DNA of 64,000 nt, from contig CM073595.1 of the NCBI GenBank assembly GCA_037074705.1, positions 73,704,139 through 73,768,138 of the forward strand. Direction: 5' to 3'. Numbering within the stretch: the first letter of the stretch is position 1; every line of letters starts with the position of its first letter. Shown here piece by piece: positions 24,926-36,900 of this stretch. The notes under the pieces were generated by a model. The model was not told the DNA's origin. It searched no databases and worked only from the letters and a program-made list of their open reading frames with translations. A program made the translations under genes and the position numbers. The DNA is from Zhengitettix transpicula (taxonomy: Eukaryota; Arthropoda; Insecta; Orthoptera; Tetrigidae).

Positions 24926-27900
24926 ATGGACGATCGAACAATAGACCTTATTTTCGCCGGATCTTTGGAAAGTCTCCCTCCGGTGAGCTCCAAAATCGTC
25001 AGAATATTCACAAGTTCTACTTTCACAGGTATATTTGATAATATAAATTATTTATTTAAATTTATGAATATATTCTTAGGTTTCAGTTATCTGCAACCAT
25101 TTAGAATTATTTTAACTATTTGAAGGGAATATATTATTGCGCTTATTAAATGGAAGTCACAGAAACGTCGCTATGTAACGAATATTCCACTCGGCTAGAA
25201 GTTTGAGAACTATTTATACATCATCTACACCGAGAAAGTTTTAATGCTTTATAATATAAATCATGAAGGTATTCTGATATTTTAAAACTGATTGCTCAAG
25301 GAATTTAAATGTAACATTAATCGTTCTCACGTTGTAATTTTCTTTTATTTAAAAAAAATTGTGCTTCATTTAGGATTTGAAGGTTGTCCCTTCTTACTGG
25401 AATACATTTGTGAAAATTTCTTGAAGGTGGTGTCAAAACTGAGTACAGAAAAATGTAACTTCGATGCGTGAAGATTTGGATTCATTTTGATTCTGTAGTA
25501 AGAACTGCGCTTTATTTTGTTCTTGTTTATCTTCGATTTTTATAATATTATATTGGGTATCAGTAGAATTAATTGAAAACAAAGGCTGCAATAAGAGTAA
25601 ATCATTCAAGTCCATATGCCTTTCGTTTCAGTATAAATTGGGGTCATGCTCATACATATTTCAAAGATTATGTTTGCATTATTAGCACCATGAATTAAAT
25701 TTATCATAAATAGTTGAAACGAATTTATTATTTCCCAGGTATTTGTTATTATACCGATGAGAACTACGAATTGTGTGGAATTTGAAACCTCTTTTCTCTA
25801 TATGAAATTAAATAATTATAAATCCACTCTATTCTGTTAACCAGCGATATTTAGGAAAAAAGCAAAATATTCACGCAGATTTTCTCAAATTTGATTTTTT
25901 CTTATGCGTAAGGAAAATAATGGTTGTGTTACGTGTGTCAGTGTGAATGAATTGGAGAAATAGAATTATTTAATTATCATATATATGTACTAATCTTCTT
26001 TTTCAATTATTAGAAGAAAACATCGGGCTGTATAGACTCATAGTTTTCAAAATGATATTTCCAGTTGTTAAGTTCTTTGGATATTTCGTATTTCAGATAC
26101 CACTATGGAAAGAAATACGTTGATGGCACAGTGCTATCCGAAATTAAAAGATTATTGCAGGGAAAAGCATGGCCTTGAATTTCAGGTAATTGTTAATGGA
26201 TACAAAATAGATTACTAAGGCTAATGTCAGACGAGCGTACGGGGTTTTTATCGGACGTGTTGGAGGCATTGGAATGCAATTGTCCTGTCACATGAGCGCG
26301 TACGTGCGATTGAACGTAGCAATCTCCCGGACGTGCCAAAAATTGGTCCGTGCTTCCTCCACAGCGGTCGAGCTAATGTCAGTTGCCACACCACAGTGGG
26401 TGGCTTGCAATGGACACGTGTCTCTTTGAACAGTGGACTTCTCAGTGGAAACAATGGAGTGGCGTACTGAATTGTGGGATACAAGCAGTGAACTATATAA
26501 AGTAATGAGTTACGGCCTCACATCACAGAGGTACCGAGTTCGAATCCCGGCGAGGGCATGGATACTCGTGTGCTTATTTCCGTACTGAGAAAATCCCATC
26601 AATTAGTCCCCCGACAAAGATAAAAAGTAACTAAGTACCTAATGAGTCGATGATGCGACTGCAAAGAAACAAATAAAAAAATGGAAGGAAGAAGGATAGA
26701 GCCTATTTTGCTGGGAGGTGTTTGAAGGTTTCAAGGAGAAGGCCAACTCATCAAATGAAGGTTTTGACATTCTATAATAGTTGAGACACTTCTCAGGGTT
26801 CATCTGGAGCTTAGGATGTTTCACGTAAAAATGTTCTGTTGAAAACCGGTCGCCGTTTGCTAAATGCACCCAATATTTCCTCACATTTTTTTTTCTTTTG
26901 TCGTTGACTGCGTTTCCACAAATAAAAGAAAACTACAGGGTCGACAACAACCAATATTATGGGTAGGTACTACACCTCACTGGTGTTAAACTCAAAATTA
27001 AATGTGTATGAGTTATGGTAATTTAGAATCTTTCCGATGGAGTGTGGAAGCCACGTCAGTGGAATAAAAGCTTGCACGTCCGTCATTTTAAGTGGTGATG
27101 GCGCCCGTGCAAAACAGCGCTCGTGTGACATTAGCATTAAAGTTTTTTTGATGGTGCAAAAGCAAAAATTTTGAATAAACAGTACCTGACGACGATGGTG
27201 GGACTAGCTGTCCCCTCGCTAGTCAAAATTGGGACGTTAAGCTGTCAGCTCGACTCTAAAATACGTAAAACATATTAAACACAATTTCATTCACATCCCT
27301 TTCCCTTGAACATTATTTTACCGTAAGTTGTAATGTTTTAATGGGCGAATTATGTTTTAGTGTTTAATAACTGACATTAAATAGTTTGAATTTTTTTTAT
27401 AATTAAACAAACACAATGAAACGTGAATAAGTTAATTAAATAACAGAACAAAATAATTAAAAATATTTTAAAATAACACATACAATTTTAATTCAATTTC
27501 TACTGCTGACGTATTTGACGACGGGAACATACTTTTTAAGGGGTCATTATTTAATGCAGTGATAAATGTAACGATCTAAAAGAGTAAGTGTGAAGTTTCC
27601 TGAATGTTTGCAGGTGGTGGACATGAGATGGGGCGTGAGAGACGAAGCCACGGATGATCACATGACCACGGAACTATGCATGAAAGAAATTGAAAACTGC
27701 CAGAGACTTTCTATGGGACCCAACTTTGTGGTAAATATGCGAAGGAGTATTAACTTCCAGGGAGATTACTTTTTGTTTCGTGTTTTTACTCCTGGTTACC
27801 AAATGGGCTATTTTGAAAAACTACTGTTCACTGTCGAATGTAAACTGTTAGTTAACTTTCTGAATCATATGTAGGAAACTTTCTTCGAGTATTCCACCAT

Positions 27901-30900
27901 TCTTTGTGGTACGGAGAAGTGTAAGGCAAGAAAAAAGTGCAAACAAAAGGGAAAAACCAAGTGAAAGAAAGAGAGTTATTGAAAAATGTGAGATTAAGAT
28001 AACTTCACCGTTCATTCTCGTTCTATGGTACAATTTAATATACTGATTGCGTAATGTGACCATCCCTCAAAGACGCGTTTATATATTAAACGAAGTACTT
28101 TTATTCTGGAGAAATAAAAAATCCGTGATATGATGCAGGTGTTCCTGGGGCAGAAGTATGGGTACCGGCCTATCCCGACGTATATCGTGTCTTCGGAGCT
28201 GCAGCTGCTGAGGGATGAGCTGGCGAGTGGAGGCACCGACGTAACTCTCCTGGACACGTGGTACCGCAAGGACAGCAACGCCGTTCCTCCAGTGTCTGTG
28301 CTGCAGCCCATCTCCTCCATCCTGGTCAACTTCAACAACAAGGTACGAGCCGACTGGCTGAGGCTGTCCGTCGTGCAGGCTTCGCGTGCTCATGCCCAGT
28401 TCTTTGCAGAGGATCCCCAAGCTACAGCAGCACGATCAGGCCGTGTGGTGGGACACGCTCGGCAAAATGCAGAAGCTGTTCAGGAAAGCTGCTCAGACAT
28501 TGGCCAACAACGGCAAGATAGACCAGGAAATTATGCACAACTACTTCATGTCAGGTTTAGTATCCTACATCATTTTACGTCACAAAATAACGCTCGTTTT
28601 CGAGTGGAAATTGGTAATAGATAAGGTTTGGACGTGACAACGTCTGACTGCAAGTACGAAAGTTTGCGTTTCCAGGCAGTTACGAGCAAAGTAAGACGTA
28701 CATGCGATATAATGATATCGCTAGATAGCTGGAATGACTCCGCTAAATGCTAAATGTTGCAACTCCTCCGTACTGCGACATAAACAAGTCGTAGCACCGT
28801 AAAAAGTGAACGTGTTTACTGACCTCGGCCATTCTGTTATCGATTTGTTCGGGGAAACATAGTTTGTCAAATAAAAGTCAAATGTAGGAGATTTTTCTGT
28901 CTGGTCAAAACTTAAGTGATGCGACTAAACTCTGCCAAATCTCAGTTTTTTCCGTTTTATTTTACTTCATCGGTCTTTCAATTGTCCCCTTCTAAATCTC
29001 TCAGCCCCCTCTCCAGTCCCAGTATTATATGCTTTACCTTCAAATCAGAAATCGGATGAAACGATAAATATCTCCCAATACACATCAAACTTTGATTTAT
29101 ATATGGTGAAACTGTACTTCACGTAGAAGCAAAACTGGAAAATATTTAAATTTTTTTAAAATTATATAATACGTACTTCTTTAATTTAATATGCGTCAGA
29201 TTTAATATTTAATGCGAGTATTATCAGCATTAATTCTCGACAAAGGTATTCTGCTTCTCAAAATGTAATTTGCAAAGCATTAACTAAATATAACCTAAAC
29301 CCCCTTAATTCAGAGAAAAGTAAGACTCACGTAAGTGTCCTTCTTATCTTTCCATTTAGTTCATTTCCATGTTTTTTAAACGTTTCATGCAAAGAAAACG
29401 AACAAAACCTGTACGTTCAAGATCCCACCATTCCACACACACCTACACCCGATATTTAAATATATATATTGTGTGATAATATTACAATCTACCTATCTAA
29501 CACATAAAGCACTGTGTTTGTAGCAGCCATTTAGTATGTCACGCGTAATAGAATCTCGGACATTCAAATAGTATTGTATTTTGCGTGACGTCACAGCCCA
29601 GTATATAACCATATAACATGGGTTAAACATCTGCCACATTTCAGCAAATTTCGCTACAGGACAAATTAGCTGGCAATTTAAACTACCTGTCATGTTAAAA
29701 GCGGTCTAAATAGCATTATTTATTTCTGTAGAGTATAATTACATAAATGTGTGTCAATAAAACACCATAAATACATACCAAAAATGGTCGATTATTAACA
29801 ATCTGATATAAAATTCCCGGCAGTTTGTCTGATGACCACGTGTCGGTTGTACAAATGGCGCATGCTTTGGCGTGACGTAACAGTCTCAATAACTTCCTTA
29901 AACAAGAGTAAGGCAGTAACCCCGTGTTGAGCCAGCTTCCCTGCATGACACATTTGCTCAGATTTAAGCATACGTGCAAGAAAGCAGGCGGAGAAGTTAA
30001 TTCAATTTAATACTAATTGGTAATATTAAAAAGATTTCTGTCATTAAACAATTATTAGTAAAAAGTACAAATAAGATAGAGTTTAAATTCTCCTTAGTAA
30101 AAATTCCAGGCTTAGTATGTCACGTGGCAAAGAATTTCGGATAATCGAATTCATTTTTTTTATGACGTCACAGCTCAGTATATAACCATATAACATGGGT
30201 TTATCATCTGCCAGGGTTTCAGAAAATTTCGCTACAGGACTAATTATAAGGCAATTTGATCTACATGTCATTTAAAAAGCTGTGTAATTGACATTATTTA
30301 TTTCTGTAGAGTATAATTAGATAGATGTGTGTCAATAAAACACCATAAATACATACTAAAAAAAGTCGAGTATTAACAATCTGATATAAAATTCCCGGCA
30401 GTTTGCCTGATGACCACGTGTCGGTTGTACAAATGTTGGATACTTGTAGTTGACATTTGATATCTCAAGAAATCTTAACAAATCAATTTCAACAAAATGA
30501 TATGTGAGTCAAATTATTAATTTTTGAACCAGTTTTTATAATAATTTATTCAAAACACAAATAAACAATAAAAATTCATGAAAAAAATATAAAATAAAAT
30601 TGAGCACTAAAATATTTAAATACAATGAATTTCACAGAAATTGATGACGTTTCTTTGACAGAAAAATTCATTGAATGAATCCGGGAAAGGCCAGCGATTT
30701 AGCACAAAAGTTTGCCTGAACATAGTAATAGAATAGCAATACAGAAGTTATGAAGTGTACAACATGCTTGGACAATTTTATCGCAGAATTATAACTTTTA
30801 TAACATTGACCATACTAAGTAGTCCTAATTCTTTTATAATAATAATCTTTTGTTTGATTTTTTAATAAATATTGCTTAAATATTAATTGCTTTTGATATA

Positions 30901-33900
30901 CCCATAGTTTGTTTGAATTTCTGAGTATGCAGAATCTAATACGTAGGAATTTATTGGTGTAACACTTCTTCTCCATCTCGTGTCCTGTCGCGTAATAGAA
31001 GGACGAATGAGATCAAGAAGCTCATCAAAACTTTTCAAACTCATTCTGTAGTAATTAAAAAATTTCGCTGGATGACCTCTTAAATCTCCATACAGTTTAT
31101 GGAATTGCCCCTTCACGCTACGCTGTGCCGTCAAGTGACGAAGCCAAAAACGCCTTTTTGATTTTTTCTTCCTTCTCATCTCAAGAGGACACAACGCTGC
31201 CACCTGTATGAAGTCCATCTAGCAACTGTAGTTGCATCCCCATGTGTGCCCATACGTAGCAACGAAACTGTTTAGTTGCCTGTTGAGTGCCCAAAACTAT
31301 GCAACTGCGACTAAACAGTTGCGCAACTGAAAATTGCAAGTGTGCCCTAGCCCTAAGGCAGCAGCCCCGTGTTGAGCTTCCCTGCATGACACATTTGCTC
31401 AGATTTAAGCATACATGCAAGAAAGCAGGCGGAGTAATTAATTCAATTTAATACTTTTTGGATATATTAAAAATATTTTTGTCATTAAACAATCTTGAAT
31501 ATTTAGTACAGATAAAAAGAGTATTTTAATACTGCTGAATAAAAATTCCAGACAGCCATTTCGTGTGTAATGTGTAATGGGATTTCGGGTATTCCAATTT
31601 TTTTGTCTTTGCGAGATTTCACAGCGCAGTATATATTCCTTATAACATCGGCCAATCAGCTACTAGGATTTAAGCGTATTTTGCCAAAGGTCACATCAGC
31701 GTAAAGTTAAGATGACATGCAATTTTACAGTCGATATAATTAATAGTATTTATTTTTCCATTGAAAATTCAATACATTTTTGTCAATAAAATATCATTTA
31801 CATTTACTAAATAAGTTTGGCATAAATATTCCCTTAATAGCAAAATTCTATGCAGCTATTTTGTTTGCTACGTGTCGTTTATACAAATGGCGGTCTTTTT
31901 GCGTTACGTAACAGGCTCCAATCACATCTTAAAAACGAGTGTGTGGCAGCTGCCCCGTTTTAGCCAGCTTTCCTTTTCGAAGTTTTTGAAACGGGGATAA
32001 GTTCGTGGAATGAAACTATTTCAGGGTCAATGAGTTCAAGCCTTTTCGGAATGTTGGGTGAACACATTGGGTATAGAGGTTTTGTTGCGTTAATTAAAAA
32101 TAAGGTAAAAGCTACCTATATTGGAGTCAAATGGGGGTTATGGACTTCTCGGTTAAAGCCGGCCATCCAGCTAGTTATTAATAAAAGAAATGTAGAGAGA
32201 CAGATTTATAGAAACAGATAAGGTGAGATGATTACATTTACACTTACATGTAATTGAAATAAGCAGATCTCCTCTTAATATTATTTTTTAATTTAAATTA
32301 CTGTTCACAGTTACCGAACGAGAAGTTATAAATGGAATCTTAAATGTGAAAAACACAAAAAACCACTGTCTGGCTTATGTAAGGTACATAAATAATATAA
32401 ACTTACAAAATCTGAAGAAAGCCTCCTTATTTGTGGACATATTGAATAGAAGTTTGGACACGGAAGCTTCAAAGCTTTTGGCGAATCTTCGAGACGAACG
32501 GCTGCCCAACAAAATAGAGTCGACTAATTTGCAAAGGTGAGTCTTTCCATGAGAAGTTCTGTGGCTTTTCTTTATTCAAAATATTTCCTTTCTTGAAATG
32601 TTCATCCGTTTGATACACGTTTAGTATCTATGTTAAATTGTGTTATATTAATCACATTATTTGTACAGGCCTTTACAGTATATGAAACATATTTATAAAT
32701 TTGGACTGCTAATTTAATGACTGTGCAAAATAATTTGTTTGATTACAAACACGTTCCAGCATATGTAAAACTAGTGGATCTAGAAATAGGGCTTCTATAT
32801 GTCAAATTGCATTACTTTTCTCCATGTTATCAACAAATAAGTTATTGTATTGATACACAGACTTTATAGTCACCTCCTTTAAAAAATCGCGCCATAAAAT
32901 AAATTAACGAATTGTGAAAGTAGCTGACAAAAATTTTTTCTCAGCGTCTGTTTTGATTTCGACGTGGCTTGGAGCAAAACTACAATAAGACTCGGTAACA
33001 ACGAAGTGCATAGTTTTGCTCACCCGTATTTCAAAATGCAAAGTGAATAAATGGATTAACCCGATATTTCTTTTTTCTGTAGAACATTTATTGTTTACCT
33101 TTAAAGGTACACAGTGGAATGGATCGGACGTGAAGGCTTGGACACGGAAACGCACGAAGAGTATCTTCAGCATTTCATCACGCACTTCTACAAGAACATC
33201 ACGAAGCTGGTAGACAGAGCCATGCGAAAGGAGGATTCGAGCGCGCAAGGACAGATCGTTACGGAGATCCTGCAACATTTGCACGCCTGCAATAACTCCG
33301 TCAAGGTAGCCACACTTCACTGGCACAAAATCCCTTCCTCGTCAAAATAATTGAAAATTACTCTAGCTGAGAAAATAGAAAGATATCGCATACGCACACT
33401 ACAACTAGTTCCATACTCTTACAGATGAACAGACGATAGGCCTGCATCCAATATAATTCTCTTCACAATGTAACGGAATATTTCCTCTGAATTGATACAA
33501 TAAAACCACATTTGTTATAAAATTTCAAATTATTTGAAAATAGAGTTCTACGCGTAATTCAATATTGTAATTAATAATTACAACAATTATTAAAAATAAA
33601 TTTGAGATAAATAGATCACCCACACTCTTTCAAAGTTATTTGTGCAGATGCAATAAAAATCCATTGTTGTACAGCGATTGTGCTGCTGTTCCAAGGCCTG
33701 GCACGACTGTCAACTAAATTATTGTTAAAATGAAAAATCTACGTCTGATTGAAAATAATGAAAATAATAAAGATAGCCAGTTCAGGCAAAAAAGTAATAA
33801 TATAAATAACACACAACGTTTCTGAGATCCTCAGCTGCGAAGAAGAGCCTAGAGCGACACAATTGCACTTGTCAGTTGACAAAACTCAAAAGCTGACAAG

Positions 33901-36900
33901 TGCAGTTGTGTCGCTCTAGAATCTTATTTGCACCTGAAGATCCCAGAAACGTTCTGTGGTACTTATGTTATCAATTTTGTCTGAATTGGCTATCTTTATT
34001 ATTCATTAAATTCATGGAAACCATTCTTCTTCATCGTCCCAGGAGCCAAAATTACACGAATCTTGATTATGAAATTTGCATCCTTCAAATCTTTGTGCCA
34101 TTACGATAGATACAGATTCGAATTTGTGATTGAAGTCCAATAACGGCACTTTGGAGGTTCTCATGTTGGACAGGTATTCTACGGAAGGGAAGAGAATTTG
34201 GAGCGTATCCAGACGTACATGACGGGCGATTCTGACAAGCCGTTAGTGCTGTACGGCGAGGGAGGATGTGGCAAGACTTCTTTGCTGGCCAAGGCGGCGA
34301 GTCTCACCTCGACGGAGTGGTTCAAAGGATCCAAACCCATCAGCGTCATCAGATTCCTGGGGACTACGCCGGACAGCAGCGCCTTAACTCCTACGCTCAT
34401 TTCGATATGCCAGCAGGTCGGTCCAAACGTGCATTATACTTCCACTTCTGAAAAAAATAGTTGTTCCATACGCCCGTCAGACACAAATTCGACGTCTGTT
34501 GGGTCAGCAGACAATCTATACATTTTTCTGTGAAAGAAATAAAATTCTTCGGTCTGCGCAGACCTGGTCTTAAATTTGTAGCTTGACGTGTCTGCAGATT
34601 TTTGTCTGGCACATGTGAGAGACGAAAGTCAGATCAGGTCTCCGTAGAACTGTCTGTAGATTGTCTGGCGTCTGAGGGTCACTTAATTTTATATATCCAG
34701 ACAAAACAATGTTTTGTAGTCTATCAAGTGGCCAATCCAATTACTTTTTATACATAATGTCAATCTTGATTTCTCAACATGTACTTGTCATTCGTGTTGA
34801 AAGCCAACGTTCATTTTCAGTCTTGATGAATCGGTATTATTTATTACTGAATAAAACGCAAATTTATGGATGAAACAACTCAAAAGACTAAGAAATTCTG
34901 ATTTGATTTAGTTATATAAAGAGGAACTTAATGCATTTAATTTAACTGTTCAATGCAATTCTAAGGGAACACAGGTCTATGCTAATTAGTAACAGAACAT
35001 ACTATAACCACATTTATAAACTTTCTTATCCACAATAGTATTGTCTGTATCTAGTGTTTTAGCAAAAACACTGGCAAGGATGCGTCAGCCAAAAATATCG
35101 GAAGTGTTTGGAACACGCTGAACCCGCTTTTACAAACAATATCAAAATTTGAATTGCATTAACTTTTCTAATACTTGTGGAGACGTTTCTATTGTTTTTA
35201 TAGGGAGATTTGTTCCTTTTGTTACTGAGCCAAATCAATTTTAACATCCGTTTCAGCTTGTTAGTTTTTGCCATTTATGCCGCAGATATCGTACAATTAC
35301 ATGCTGTCGTTCGACGACATACCAGTGGACCTGGTTCCCCTGACGGCGCACTTCAAGTACCTCTTAAACAACGCCAGCAAAGAGCAGCCTCTCATCCTGT
35401 TCCTGGACTCTGTGGACCAGCTGACGGGAGCCCAAGACGCCAACAAAGTTTCCTGGCTTCCTTTGCGACTTCCGCCACTCTGCAAGGTCAGACAACTCTT
35501 ACTAAATCTTCTAAGGGATTTAGGGCTCGCCAAATGTTTGAATTACTCATACTTTCTCCAACGGAAATTTATATTATTGTATATTTTAACTGCGAATATG
35601 ATATATATCCCAAATGTTATCAAATTATGAATTTAAAAATAGAATAATCCCCTAGGCCTTAACATATTTTTTTAATTCAGCTTTTTGCTCTGCAGAAGCA
35701 AAAATGTAGTCAACTGTAATTGAAATACAAGACTAAATCGCGGGAACAGAATTGCTTCCTCTCCTTAAAGTATGATTGTTAGATATTGAAATATTAGCTT
35801 AGATGAAAAAAAATTTAAGAGAAATTGTGTCTTGTGTATATCATGAACAAAAGAGGAACGGATACTAAGTCGGAGGTGGCCCGCATCCTCAGGTTTATAT
35901 GTATATATTTTTGAAAAGTAACTGGTGTTGTGCGCAGCTCACTATAGTTCTTACTTCAGTTGCTAGTGTCCTGCGCAGCCGAAGCCGACAACCCAGAAGT
36001 CTCAAACGACTACCATTTGCTCAGGCGCATGATAGATATAGAGGAGAACTTCATAGAAGTCACGGACCTGGGCGAGGACTTGGCTATGCAAGTAATTAGG
36101 TCTGTAAACTTCAGCAGCATAAACTTATCAACAATTCCAGTTTCTTTTAAGTTTCGCCAACTTGAAGATAATAAGGTATTTTAACAATTTTTTTAACTTG
36201 TTACAGTATTTGCCATCATCTTACTAGTGTAGACCGTTAAAGAAGGTAACGACTCGAGTAACATGTTCGATTATATATATATGTATTAGATAAATATATA
36301 TTTATCTAGTATAATATAAATAGTCAATTATACTATTAATATTAAATACCAAAATATACATTGCATGACGTATACAACGAACAAAATTTTCAATTACTCT
36401 TTCACGATTTTCAGATCAAAGACTCATCACGAAAATCTAAACCATATCTATATCTTTAAGTAATTATGCTTTACTATTTATAACAATATTATTTCTCGCA
36501 GACATTAAAGTAATCATCGAATTTATTTTTAATAAATTTAACCACAAACTTTGTATTTCAAATTAGTATTAAATTAATTCAAGCCATTTTTAATATAATC
36601 ATTCTAATAATAAAAACACATAAATATAAATAACGTGGTAATTGTTTTATTTTCAGACTATATTTGGGGATTATTTCATGTTTTATCTGATATGCAAAAA
36701 TTAAATATGTACTGTGCTCTAATTATATATTTTTATAGAATTATGCTATCTCAATAGTCCCCTTCTAGGTATTAATTTCAGTCTCTCACGACACTACCAC
36801 GACTTTGGTCTTCCTCGCCCTCTAATCTTGTTGCCGTATTGCGTTGGCGTCATCGCCTCTATCCATTTATAGAATTTTCCGTGCTTCCTTCTCATAAATT

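Larger units (their letters stand above)
24926..28554 (+). other. NWD2: NWD2 exons 1-5: DUF4062-like N-terminal domain
   Basis: Residues 1-219 plus. VRIFTSSTFTDT (about 25-36), VDMRWGVRDEATDDHMTTE (about 65-83) and FLGQKYGYRPIP (about 104-115) are the conserved strands and helix of the domain shared by NWD1/2, NPHP3 and TEP1. Intron 4 (28343-28409) is only 67 nt, far shorter than its neighbours. Exons 4 and 5 are GC-rich compared with surrounding introns. Confidence 0.85.
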
